NCBI GenBank assembly: GCA_963971405.1
Contig: OZ020486.1
Span: forward strand, 8,951,419 to 9,015,418
Length of the DNA stretch: 64,000 nt
Origin: Psococerastis gibbosa
Taxonomy: Eukaryota > Arthropoda > Insecta > Psocodea > Psocidae
Direction of reading: 5' to 3'
Positions within the stretch are counted from its first letter, which is position 1. Each line of letters opens with the position of its first letter. The notes below the pieces were generated by a model. It did no database searches. It saw nothing but the letters and a program-made list of their open reading frames with translations, and was not told the origin of the DNA. Both the position numbers and the translations under genes were made by a program. Of the stretch, positions 1 to 9,640 are shown piece after piece.

Positions 1-305
1 TTTAACAGTCAATATTACACGTGTAAGATCTGCTTCTTCTTCTTCTTCTGGCTCTACAGCCCTTGATGAGCTTTGGCCTGTTTGACAACACTCCTCCAGT
101 CATCTCGGTCTATGGACTCCCAACTCCCAACAATTTCAAACTCATCCTTCCACGAGGACATTCCACCAGTCGTCTTCCTGCCATTCTTACTTTGTACATA
201 TTGTTCGGCATGCGGTGTAAAATTCTCCATGATATGATAAAGGAAACTCAGGACCAATGCCAAACCGTTTTTTAAGCAAGTTCTGACAAACCGACAAACC
301 GCCAT
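1..305 (-). mobile_element. LINE-2: 3' end of a non-LTR retrotransposon
   Basis: Read on the minus strand this encodes the last residues of a LINE polyprotein: a Trp-rich tail followed by a Lys-Ala-rich end, a stop and a GAA/AAG microsatellite tail (CTT repeats on the plus strand near 31-50). The same terminal motif recurs near 15.5, 24.7 and 43.0 kb, so this is a dispersed family. Only the 3' terminus is present, as expected for a 5'-truncated retroposed copy. The upstream boundary is not visible. Confidence 0.6.
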
Positions 306-742
306 GGATACATTCGGTGGTATTTTACCGCAGTCGCCAGATAAATCGCCGACGTATTACACCGCATTACGACGACAAAGTGCCTACGTAGAGTAAATTA
401 CCGTTGCAAGAACTAGAATTGAAGCCACACGAAGGAAATGAAGAATAAAGAAAATTGGCAACTGAAAACACAAGCATTCCTATACGCAATATTTTAGAGA
501 AAAGTCACATAACGCCCAGTTAGGGCACGGCTCCAACTTTGAAATAAAACGGGAGTGTTTCCCACTCGAAATATTATTAAGCAACTTTCCATCCATAAAT
601 GGGAAATCAATATCCACTTGTAAATGGGCAATATATATGATTCGATAAAAATCGAAAATGGAATATCGGAATTGAGATGACTCTCTCTGAAGCTATTACG
701 GAATGTGTTGTCGAGGTGTATCAAATTGAAATGTATGTACGG
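306..742. other. No recognisable feature
   Basis: AT-rich sequence with only short reading frames. I see no repeat shared with the rest of the window. Confidence 0.5.
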
Positions 743-1244
743 TAGGGTTGCCTAACGTCCCGTAATTCAAAGGACAGTCCCGTATTTGAAGGGTTTGTCC
801 TGTGTCCCTTACGCTTCTCGTAAGGGACGGAAAATGTCTCGTATTTAAAGGCTTATGTTAAAATGACATGAATTACAAATGGTCCAACAGACGAAATAGA
901 TGTTCGTCAAATTTCATTCAAGCAGAGTTGATTGTGCCCATCAATTCTGATAATATTCAATGCTCTGAATTCATTGATTATGTAAAAAAAAAAATAACTT
1001 AACAATTCGAAAAAAATAACTGATTTGGTAAAATCCAGTCAAAAATATGATTTTGTTAAAATATAAAAATATAAAACAGTATTTTAAACAGTGTGATGGA
1101 GAATCATCTTACTTTTAACATAGGTAGGTGCCTATCTAAATAGGTGTCCACTTTCTCTTTGGTTTTGACGAGTAAAAGTGACGAATAAAAGTGTATATGC
1201 AACGGGGCGTCCCGTAAATGGGAAAAATTTATTTGGCAACCCTG
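743..1244. mobile_element. Candidate hAT-like nonautonomous element
   Basis: The left end TAGGGTTGCC and right end GGCAACCCTG are inverted, and both are followed inward by an inverted CGTCCCGTAA-like block. These termini resemble hAT inverted repeats. I could not match an 8-bp target-site duplication (ATGTACGG against GGCATAAA), so the boundaries or classification may be wrong. No transposase is encoded. Confidence 0.4.
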
Positions 1245-1324
1245 GGCATAAAGGTATGGGCTAGTGAAGTGAGCACAATCATATTGTAGCAATAAGTTAG
1301 ACAACATTCAGTCTACCTACCTGT

Positions 1325-1590
1325 GGGCCTGCTATACCGTTTAGTATTAACTTGTAACTTATTCTTGGAGTAAAAAATGTATAGGCTACAGAACAATTTT
1401 GAATAACACTTTTCCTTCTAAAAATATTATCTTGTTTCTATTTTTTAAATAGATAAATGCTTAGACAATATTACAAGTATAATACTATATTATATATTTT
1501 ATTGTCTAAGGATAAATGGGATTAAAATTGCAAACAAAATAATTTTAGGGTGGAAAGTGCTATTCATTTTGTTTGCATTTCATGTCCAGG
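1325..1590 (+). mobile_element. Degenerate copy of MITE family F
   Basis: 1512-1585 aligns by eye with the family F core, including the shared string GGAAAGTGCTATTC. The left part has a TATTAACTT...TTCTTGGAGTAAAAAATGTA segment like the copy at 47.9 kb. Intervening AT-rich DNA suggests an old, interrupted copy. Confidence 0.4.
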
Positions 1591-2573
1591 TTTAGACGAG
1601 TTTGGCCCCAGATAGAAAATCTAATTTAATCTAATTAAGTCCAGTTTAAAGCTTAGAGAAAGATTTCTACATTGGCACTAGCACAATGACAATTGACAAT
1701 GACAGAAAATTACCTGATTTTGACGATATTTTTACGATTTTACTTTTTACTTTCTTGTCAATTACTTGTTGATTACTTGATTGTATAATTTAATAGAAAT
1801 ATTTATTTACTTATTTATTTATTTAGAACGAAAATCCATGTTGTATTTTCTCGGTATTAAGAGAAAATATGATATGGAAAAGCCTAATGAGTGCAAAAAT
1901 TAAATAAAACTATCTCATGAAATATCAATGGCGCAGCTCTAAAACTTATCATGACAAACAGAAGAAATTTCTGTGCATTTTGATATTCATGAGTATTATA
2001 TGATGTGTACCCTCTTTCTAACACAGATTGGCCACAGTTATAGAATTTATTTTGTACAAATAATGATTGATGTGGACGATGTGGTAGTCCCAAGGAGTTC
2101 AAGAACAATGGCCAATTGGTGTAAGTAAGAGTAAATATATCAAAAAGTAGATGAGCATTTCTGCTAATTAAACGGCTACCGTATCTTTGACAGTTGTACG
2201 ATTGATGCTTCCTGTGAAAATCGAGTTTCTACAATTAAACGCGTAGTGGGATTACTCGGATTTGCTCTTAAAGATCAACCCCACTCATAAAGCCATTATA
2301 AGGAAGGCATTATATTATATACGAGTACATTATTATATTATATATTGATCCAATTTTGATACAGCTAGAGTGTACTGTGCAATAAAATGAAATACCGCAT
2401 GGCTTCAACCCGTATGCGGTTTCCCTTGTGGATATACACGTAATTAAATTATTTAATCGCAATACAAATAGTTAAATAATTATTGGTTAGTATTGTAGTA
2501 GTAAATCAATTCATGTTAGTTATATGAGTTTGCTATAAATAGGTAGTTAGTGGTTAGTAAACAGTTAATTCAG
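1591..2573. other. No recognisable feature
   Basis: AT-rich sequence with TTTA microsatellite-like stretches near 1805-1825 and TATTA-rich DNA near 2310-2350. No coding or family-level repeat signal was recognised. Confidence 0.5.
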
Positions 2574-2769
2574 GACATGTAGCGTAGTGCTACGGACTCT
2601 GACTTTCACCCGAAAGGTTGTTGGTTCGAGTCCCACACTGGCTACATTTTCGGGCCATGCTTAGGAGGGCATTCCTAGTTGAGTGTAAGGGAGGGCTTTA
2701 TAGCCCTAACTCCGCTAGGTTGGCTTAGTAATAGAAACAATAAAAAGTCCTTATTTATTTATTTATTTA
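2574..2769 (+). repeat. SINE-A copy 1 (tRNA-derived)
   Basis: A-box-like TAGCGTAGTG near 2580 and a canonical B box GGTTCGAGTCC near 2625 mark a polymerase III promoter. The stretch around CTTTCACCC resembles the anticodon arm of tRNA-Glu(UUC). A non-tRNA body follows (CTTTATAGCCCTAACTCCGC) and a TTTA tail ends it. This copy lacks about 20 bp of the body present at 35.1 and 55.2 kb. Confidence 0.8.
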
Positions 2770-3339
2770 ATTCAGGTAAGTTAGTATAACTTCTGTTCGC
2801 AGCCATTTGTCTAAATCTCGTTTCAATACATTTTCATTATTATAAACCTACATGTATACCTGACGGTTGAACTGAAAAGTACCTAGGTAAAATTAAATAG
2901 ATGACATAGCATTTTAGCAGAGGGGAAGTTTCTCACCGGTTCCACAATTTCCGTTACCGTGAGTTTTGGGAAATGGCAAAGTCCATTTCTTACAGAAAGG
3001 GTTTACATTAAACTCGTAGAAGCAGTTATTTACTCGGGGAAACATTTACAAGATTTATTTCTAGCGTTCTCAGCATGGACACTCAAGTACCAATCTAAGT
3101 AGTCAGCAACCGGAAAGCGGTCGAGTATACCTCATTGCTAGACCTTCGACGAGGTAAAGTGCTTTTGGAAGCCACCAGTGCAAGAGCCGAAAAATGTATT
3201 ATTGTCAACAGGAGACAGAGGGGAGTTATCACTGGATTCTTTTCAGACTATTGCAATTTGAATTGATATCTGGCAAACGTATATGTGTCAGAGAACCTAG
3301 ACTTTGCAATGAGGAAGGAAGGACCCCGAGACCATTCAC
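2770..3339. other. No recognisable feature
   Basis: Low-complexity to moderate sequence with no repeat match elsewhere in the window. The short frame at 3194-3421 runs into the hAT MITE and is not considered a gene. Confidence 0.4.
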
Positions 3340-3354
3340 CTATGGGCCTATTAT

Positions 3355-3642
3355 CAGTGGCGCAGCCAGTAATTTTTTTTTGGGGGGTCCAGTTTTCATA
3401 AAGTTTGCCCGCTTACGATAGGTTTTCGAATGGGGTGGTGTTTCATTTGGCGCCCCCCGCCGGGGATCGTTTTTAAAAGATAGGCCTGAAATAGTTTGTC
3501 GGCAAAAAAATTTAATTTTAAAGACGATAACTTTAACAAAACTGGAAAAATGGGGACTATCTAAAAAATTTGCTATTTTGCAAAATTTTGGGGGAGGGGC
3601 CCGGGCTAACCTCCCTCCCCCCCCCCCCTGGCGACGCCAATG
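3355..3642. mobile_element. hAT-like MITE N inside F1
   Basis: Terminal inverted repeats are CAGTGGCGCAGCCAG at the left and, on the opposite strand, CATTGGCGTCGCCAG at the right. Flanking octamers CCTATTAT (3347-3354) and CCTACTAT (3643-3650) match 7/8, the target duplication size of hAT elements. Poly-G and poly-C tracts lie just inside the ends. No transposase frame. Confidence 0.85.
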
Positions 3643-3689
3643 CCTACTATGGCAATTATTTTAATCTTAACTTGGGATTCAAAATGTAA

Positions 3690-3822
3690 GGCGCTTATTC
3701 CACCAACGTCAATAGTGATAGTAAATGCAGTATTGACGTGGTAGCAGACATTAAAGACAGTCTAAAAATGTCACGTCAATACTACATTTACTATCACTAT
3801 TGACGTTGGTGGAATAAGCGCC
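3690..3822. mobile_element. Harbinger-like MITE E inside F1
   Basis: A near-perfect hairpin: arms of about 50 bp begin GGCGCTTATTCCACCAACG and end with its reverse complement. TAA flanks both sides, and uninterrupted family F copies (15.7 and 41.8 kb) read AAAATGTAAACAAG at this point, so the empty site fits a 3-bp TAA duplication. The terminus and the internal GTAGCAGACATT segment match the larger elements at 53.3 and 55.6 kb, of which this looks like a deletion derivative. Confidence 0.88.
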
Positions 3823-3886
3823 TAAACAAGATAATTTTACAATGAAAAGTAACTGTTCCAAATTGTTTTGTTTTCATTTTGAACCA

Positions 3887-4042
3887 CTGCAGTCTGATCA
3901 TGGCGTCAGTTCAGTTATTCAGTACTGCCACCATCAAAAAATTAAAAATTCTGAAATTTGCTGTTCATTTATTTTAAACAATTAAATTAATATCATCACG
4001 TATTAACCCCGGTATTAAAATCGCCATGATCTGGCTGCAGGA
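3887..4042. mobile_element. Second family F MITE nested in F1
   Basis: Inverted termini CTGCAGTCTGATCATGGCG and CGCCATGATCTGGCTGCAG enclose about 120 bp of AT-rich DNA ending ACCCCGGTATTAAAAT. The termini match the CTGCAG-type F subfamily at 41.8-42.1 kb. Confidence 0.7.
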
Positions 4043-4344
4043 CTAAGTTAATACTAATCGCCATAATAGGCCCATTGAACTGTGACGCAACTGCATGAAG
4101 GAGAACAGTTTGTTTACAAATAAAAGTAGATGATCTACAGTACCACTTCTGAATCGCTTCAAGATACTGGCCAAGGCATGTTGATTGGGGAGGAGGGTGG
4201 GGAGGACCCACCAATTTGCCAACTTCAACGACAAGTTTGGCTACTAGAAAATAATTGTTTTACAACTGAGCTAAATTTCCACTAACTTATAGAACTTATC
4301 CCCGTTATCCCGCGCAAAAGTTTATGATAATATTTTACCAATTT

Positions 4345-4573
4345 TGTTTTCCTATTTGTACGTTGGTATAACTAATGCTTTGTGACGGTCGAAATTTTAG
4401 ACTCCGAGACGTCGGTGGATTTACACGTTTTGATGTCCTTGGAACCAAACAAATAGTTTTTACGAAATGTCTGTCTGTCGGACTGCCTGTTCGTCGATTT
4501 GTGGACAAACTACTCAGTGGATTTTGCAGAAATTTCGCATGCTGGTTTACAAAAATCATATCTCGAGACTTTT
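4345..4573 (+). repeat. Family D, partial copy a
   Basis: Matches the first ~230 bp of the family D consensus: a hairpin-like start, CTTTGTGACGGTCGAAATTT, a GTCTGTCTGTC-rich tract and the GGCAAACTACTC-like block. It stops where copy b begins, so it was truncated or interrupted there. Confidence 0.75.
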
Positions 4574-5480
4574 TGCTTTCCAATTTATACGTAGTCTAGT
4601 ATAAAGAAAGTTTTGTGATTGTCCAAATTTTTGATTCTGAAATTTCAACGGATTTACACGTTTTGAGGTCCCACGAACCGAAAAAAGTGGTTTTTACGTA
4701 ATGTCTGACGCTCTGTCTGTCTCTCGCTTTGTCTCACTGTTGCTCTGTCTGTCTGTCGCTCTGTATGTCTGTCTGTCTGTTCATCGATTTCCGGGCAAAC
4801 TACTCGACCGATTTTAAAGAAATTTGGGATGTATGCTCACAAAAATCATACCTCGAGACCATTTGTTTTATTTTGGCTAACTCAATTTTGGGGGGTTTTA
4901 TTCTCAAAACACTCCAAAAAAAACGTCTAAAAACATTATTTCTCAAAAACGGCTTCAACGATTTCTTTTAAATTCACATATATTGTAGCTGTAATTAATG
5001 TTAATAAAATGCGGGGGGTCGCTTGCCCCTTGATAGTTTGCTTCTGGGAGTAAAAAAATAGAAATAACTAAATTTTAATTGAAAACGACTAAAAAATAAT
5101 TTTTCTGCGAAACCTTTCTATCGGTGATTTCTACCTTCAGGCATGTTTTAGGTGTTAAATTGAGTAACGAAACCGACCAGGTTGCTTTCGCAAGAAACTA
5201 TTTAGTTTTGTGGAAAAAAGTTTTTTTGAAAAAATGATAAAAATTTCACGGTCAAATGCATTGCGTGCCCTGCCATTATTGCTGTGTGGTAATGTGTTGG
5301 TCTGACCTATCTAGAATTTATCTCACCTCCAGTGACGTCAGGTGGACATCCCCCCCCCTCCCCCCCGAAATATCCGAAATTTAACCATAGCAAAATTATT
5401 TACCATGAAATTACTCATTTTCTCTATCTACTCATTGATAAATTGGAATGCATGTTCGAATAAACTCGGACCTGTTCTTA
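4574..5480 (+). repeat. Family D, near-full-length copy b
   Basis: About 900 bp running from GCTTTCCAATTTATACGTAG to TAAACTCGGACCTGTTC. Landmarks in order: a short terminal hairpin, CTTTGTGA, a GTCT-rich tract, CGACCGATTTT, a poly-A/T block, ATTCACATATATTGTAG, a G tract before TCGCTTGCCCC, CATGTTTTAGGTG, CTGCCATTATTGCTG, CTCCAGTGACGTCA, a poly-C tract and the terminal GTTCGA block. No conserved reading frame is shared between copies. The two ends carry the inverted pair GCTTTCCAATTTAT / TAAATTGGAA-GC. Confidence 0.85.
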
Positions 5481-5529
5481 TTATATTGATCACCCGTTCT
5501 AGACTACGCAATTCAGTGCCTTGGGATGA

Positions 5530-5660
5530 GGAAAATCGAGGCAACCGAAATTTAACCCTAGGGCAATTATTTACCATGGAACTATTTATTACAGTACCTA
5601 TCCTAATTGATAAATAGGAAAGCATTCAGGGGTTTGCTCGTACCGGTTCTGTATTTTTGT
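5530..5660 (+). repeat. Family D end fragment (diverged subtype)
   Basis: Contains CCGAAATTTAACCCTAG, ATTATTTACCATGG, TTGATAAATAGGAAAGCAT and GCTCGTACCGGTTCT, corresponding to the last ~130 bp of family D with subtype differences shared with the fragments at 16.1, 28.7 and 51.7 kb. Confidence 0.65.
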
Positions 5661-6047
5661 TCCAACAAAGACTTATTTTCCTACTCAAATGAACAATGTT
5701 TTTGCCTAATTATTTATAAATTTTTAATGAAAAATATGACGTGAGTTCTTATGTACCATTATCATTCACTACACAATGGAAGGGATGCCACTAAAAAGCA
5801 ACATCCTGTAGGTGCTGGGAAGCCATGCGAAATTTTTTAATATTACTTTTGATAATAATCAGTGTCATAACATTTTCTACCAATCCCATAGTCTCCATTG
5901 TTGGCCAATTTAATTGTTTCCATGATGCTTCAGTTACGCACAGTACTCCCCGTGTGTAGGCGTAAACAAGCCCAGAAACACTGAAAGCGTTGTAGAGAAT
6001 TTGGGGGGGGGGCAATACCTATGGTCGGGAGACATCATCCTAGTAAG
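5661..6047. other. No recognisable feature
   Basis: AT-rich sequence with a G9 tract near 6003-6012. No coding signal. Confidence 0.4.
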
Positions 6048-6300
6048 CATGGCCGTGCCCGGGAGGATGGTCCAAGGGGTCCAGACCCCCTCCCCGAAAT
6101 ATAAGGGCTTTACACAAATCAAAATTTAATTTTATATTTTAGATATCCAATTTATCATTTTATATCAACCTGTATTGTTTGAAAAATTGGAATAGGTTTA
6201 TTTGAGTTTTAACACTGGATAGAATGGGCTTTTATTAATAAATTACTTTGGAAGAAATTTGGACCCCCCCCCCAAAAAAAAAAACCTGGACACGGCCTTG
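6048..6300. mobile_element. hAT MITE J with exact 8-bp target duplication
   Basis: The element starts CATGGCCGTGCCCGG and ends CCTGGACACGGCCTTG, which are inverted. The octamer CTAGTAAG flanks it on both sides (6040-6047 and 6301-6308) without mismatch. Length 253 bp, internal poly-C/poly-A tract, no reading frame. The size and duplication length fit a hAT-derived MITE. Confidence 0.92.
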
Positions 6301-6308
6301 CTAGTAAG

Positions 6309-7123
6309 AATGAATCAACCGGTAGGCCTATAGTTCAAGGCAGGTTGTTGCCATACCTAATATTTCAATAGTGTTGAAAATTGCGTGGTGGATAATTTTC
6401 GGTTTGATTTGACAAAAAGGTGTTGGGGGTCTTTAAAGAGGAGCATCTTCCACTTTTCTGACAAAAACTTAAGCTGGTGGTTTGGTGTAACAGCATGTGC
6501 TATGCATTTGTTGGCGCTTGGGAGAAAGTCCTGATAATCAGTTGCTTGTCTATAAAACTTACTTTTCGGATTAATTTCTCTTCGCCATTTCCCCAACTAG
6601 TCACCTGGGAATTACTAACTTTCAGAGAAACTCCAATTATTGCGGGAGGCTCCCCCCCCCCCTGCTTCCCCATCACGACGCACCTGTCTGGCCCTCTTTT
6701 GGGAGATAGGTCTCGAGGAAGTGATGGGGATATAGGAAGCGCAATAATAGGCTTAAGTGCACAAATAGGCCTCTTGTACCCAAATTATCTGATATAATTA
6801 ATTAATTAAATGGGTGTTTTAATATAATTTAATAATTATAATACTAATTTGTCAGTCTATGTCATACTTTTGGACTATTCATTAAAAGGTATACGCCACA
6901 TAATATTTCATTAATATTCCTAGTCTTTGCACGGAGAGGTGAAGCACACCAGAAATATTATAGCATAATATATTTTTATATATTTTTAATGGCTGGTCAA
7001 ACCTGAAGTTGGCTGGACATACCTGTGGTTTTGGGGCAGAGACTGAACATATCGAGGCCCATTCTTGTCACATTTCTGGTCATGCCTCTGTGGGTATGTC
7101 AAAAAGGCCATTCTATCGACTTC
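6309..7123. other. Unassigned stretch with a short minus-strand frame
   Basis: A 79-codon minus-strand frame (6357-6596) looks mildly protein-like but matches nothing I recognise. C-rich and inverted short segments occur near 6640-6760. No repeat family was assigned. Confidence 0.3.
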
Positions 7124-7276
7124 GATGGCATGGTGGTACCGTGCTTGCACTTGTGCCAGTCTCTATACGCCATGCGATCGGAGTCGTGTCGTAACTCAAC
7201 ACGGGTAGCCTACTAATCTACAGAGGTGGCTGACGAGGTTTATCAGATACATTCGTTAAGTTGTTTCTATGCGATT

Positions 7277-7307
<31 letters not shown>
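7124..7307 (+). repeat. SINE-C copy 1 with poly-A tail
   Basis: Carries the family string GTGCTTGCACTTGTG, CGCCATGCGATCGGAG, GTGTCGTAACTCAACAC and GATACATTCGTTAAGTTG, and ends in 25 consecutive A (7283-7307). The poly-A end indicates retroposition in the plus orientation. A tRNA origin is possible (weak A- and B-box-like segments) but not shown. Confidence 0.75.
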
Positions 7308-7374
7308 CTGAATGCAGGAAAGCCCCTTTTTCATGGCAGTTCAGCTGCTGTAAAAGTTATTATTTACAGGTGGA

Positions 7375-7460
7375 TTCCCATTGGTTGAGAACTGGACTAA
7401 GCAACGGAAAGTCGATGTTCAAGGCTCGACACAAATTATTACGACAGGGAAAGGAAAACA
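7375..7460 (+). repeat. tRNA-like SINE head fragment
   Basis: GGTTGAGAACTGGACTAAGC followed by ACGGAAAGTCGATGTTCAAG parallels the tRNA-like head at 35275-35340 (GTTGGTAGAGAGCTAGACTA, GGTCGAGGTTCGAAAC). Probably the start of a related SINE, truncated after the B-box region. Confidence 0.4.
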
Positions 7461-8071
7461 TTATGTATTAGAATACGTTTGTGTTATTCTTAAGGGAAAA
7501 CATAACAAGCAGAGTTTGGGTCTTGTTTGCGCAAAATACAATAACATCAAGAATCCAGGTATAAATATTTCAAATTTAATGAATTCAAAAAATGCTGCGA
7601 AATGGTGGAATAATAACTGTTATTCGTTCTCTTTGACTGCAAGGCAGACTGAAAGAGGCCTGCAGAATAATTCCCACGAAGCTTTTCAGCTTCGCAGACA
7701 GGAGATAGATAAATATTATTGAAACGCGAAAGGCAAGCTCAAATTTTCCTTTTAAAGATCTTCAGCAAACACGGGCATTCCTCTACTCAGAAATTCCTTG
7801 TTCTCTTCGACAAAAGAAAGACGTTTGTTAATGCACAGTGCTCTACATCACGTGAAATGGTACAGCTTGCAGTGGAATGTACAATAAATTGCTCGTTTTA
7901 GTTCATTTGAATTCCTTTACAAGGAAAAATGACTTTACAAGAAATGTTTAAGATGCTGCTTGTATTTTGTTGGTATATTTTTGAATAAGCAGTAAGTAGG
8001 CCAACGTAGAGCAGTGTGGTAATTAGTGAATTAATGTTTGAGGAAAGATTTTTCGCCACCATATTTATATA
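7461..8071. other. No recognisable feature
   Basis: Contains two overlapping plus-strand frames of 113 and 60 codons without recognisable domains. No repeat match. Confidence 0.35.
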
Positions 8072-8465
8072 AATAAACAAAAAATAACAAAAACTTAGAG
8101 TTTTAGAAAAACTTGTTATAACAACCCGAATTAGTAAAACCCAAATAATCGTTAAGAAATTAACTTTGTCTAAGAAACCCACTTGTGTTAGTATAAAACC
8201 CTGAGCGCTTTCGGCAAGAACTGCCATCTACAGAGGGAAACCCACTAGCACAGTTACACCTTATCTGCGATTTGAGGTGTAACTGTGCTAGTGGGTTTCC
8301 CTCTGTAGATGGCAGTTCTTGCCGAAAGCGCTCAGGGTTTTATACTAACACAAGTGGGTTTCTTAGACAAAGTTAATTTCTTAACGATTATTTGGGTTTT
8401 ACTAATTCGGGTTGTTATAACAAGTTTTTCTAAAACTCTAAGTTTTTGTTATTTTTTTGTTTATT
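8072..8465. repeat. 394-bp nearly perfect palindrome
   Basis: Left arm 8072-8260 and right arm 8276-8465 are reverse complements over about 189 bp, differing by one base of an A/T run near the tips. The spacer is only 15 bp. Each arm encodes, outward, the same reading frame beginning at an ATG (8309 on plus, 8227 on minus), with a hydrophobic middle. The sequence before each ATG, TTTCCCTCTGTAG, resembles a splice acceptor. It may be a foldback transposon, an inverted duplication of a gene fragment, or an assembly/amplification artefact. Confidence 0.9.
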
Positions 8466-8768
8466 AAAATGAAATACCACGAAGTCACGAGTAATCTCAT
8501 TAACCATATTTATGCATTTCTAGTGTGAAAAGTCTGTTTTTTCCTTTCTTAGCTCCAGTTTACCTTACAGCCATGGAATTTATGTATAGATACCGGTACC
8601 AGAACTAGGCCTATTTTGAACCTGGTCACTACCATTTTGGAAATTCAATTATTACAAACTCGCATGATAAAAGAATTGGCCATCCGCCAATAGTTTACTT
8701 TGCTTCCCACGGGGTCGGTGGCACGGGCCTCCGCTTTCCAGGTGCATCTTCTGGTGACAGGTACTCCC

Positions 8769-9029
8769 TCACTTTTGCTTCTTACTTGCGTCCTCCACAG
8801 ATTGCAACAGATCTTCTCTCCTCTTTGTGCGGCTCCACCATGGTAACCTTCGTTCCCTGACGTTTTCGGTAATAGGAGTTACCTTTGCTCCCTCCGCTGG
8901 GATATCGTCGTTCCTTCTCCTATCGGTTAGTTCATATCCTAAGTCTAGCCACTTGAAGAGTAGCGAAACATTCGCATCTTCAACACATGCAGCAGCTGTT
9001 CTTCCTCCTTCCTCAGTAGTGGCCAGCAC
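8769..9029 (-). mobile_element. LINE-3: reverse-transcriptase tail remnant
   Basis: The 86-codon minus frame contains a segment (around residues 36-72) patterned like the LINE post-RT tail: a DR-x-RN-x-DI-like start, a T-P-I-T-E-N motif, then R-E-R-R-L followed by a degenerate copy of the W-x-G-H-V-x-R-R motif. Key residues of that last motif are changed, so it is decayed. Upstream domains are absent. Confidence 0.5.
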
Positions 9030-9530
9030 TCCACCACTCCCAAAACTAAATAGGCTATATGTATTCTATATTTCTCTTCTTCATCATTTAGCGTGGTGAT
9101 TTTTTTTGGGAAAGAATTTTAGTTAATTATATTAATTTACCGTGCCCATTGAAATATTTTCCAACTTCTTTTTTTCGTTTTATGTGTCAACCGATTGTAG
9201 TTCTAGTCCTGCATTCTTCAAAAACCTACCAACTAAGTATCAGATAGACAGGTCTTTGTGAGCTGGCCAAACAACCTGTTCAAAACCATCATTGGCGGAG
9301 GCACCCATCCTCTGCAATTCTACAAGCATTTCACATCTCAACCCACAACAGACGTTGATTTTTCACCTGGTAGTATAGCCCTTTGTAGGGGACTACCTCC
9401 TCGGATCCGCCACTGCCTGGTTCTCCCAGTTCAAGAATACAACAAAACTATCTTGGGGAGATGTAAGAACGCAACGATTCCTAAGATATAATTACAAAAG
9501 CTTTCTCGGCCAGAGTAACGTGACGAATCA
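9030..9530. other. No recognisable feature
   Basis: Mixed sequence without repeats shared with other parts of the window. Confidence 0.4.
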
Positions 9531-9640
9531 GTAGGTGCTGCTGAGCCTCCGAGATACAATCTTAGAAGTCTACGCAGTTCTACTGAAGATGTCGACCGCA
9601 GATATTGGAAGTACGCTTTCAGAACGACCGCGGCCTATGT
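9531..9640 (+). repeat. Dispersed repeat shared with 28.4-28.5 kb
   Basis: CCTCCGAGATACAATC, then CTACTGAAGATGTCGACC and GCAGATATTGG-AAGTACGC, correspond to 28425-28512 (CTCCGAGATACAATC, CTGATGAAGATGTAGACC, GCAGCTATTG, GGAAGTACGCC). This copy has lost the GACGAAACGTT segment found in the other. Confidence 0.6.

Larger units (their letters stand above)
3340..4075 (+). mobile_element. MITE F1, host of three nested insertions
   Basis: The outer termini are inverted: ATGGGCCTATTATGGC at the left and GCCATAATAGGCCCAT at the right. Internal sequence matches family F (AAAATGTAAACAAGATAATT when the insert is removed). Inside lie a hAT MITE (3355-3642), a Harbinger-like MITE (3690-3822) and a second F-type element (about 3887-4042). 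No coding capacity. Confidence 0.75.

Noticed and set aside
743..1244. Definite hAT transposon
   Set aside because: The ends look right, but the flanking octamers do not match, so it is reported only as a candidate.
6357..6596. 79-codon minus-strand frame that looks mildly protein-like
   Set aside because: I could not tie it to any family, so it is left as an unassigned stretch.
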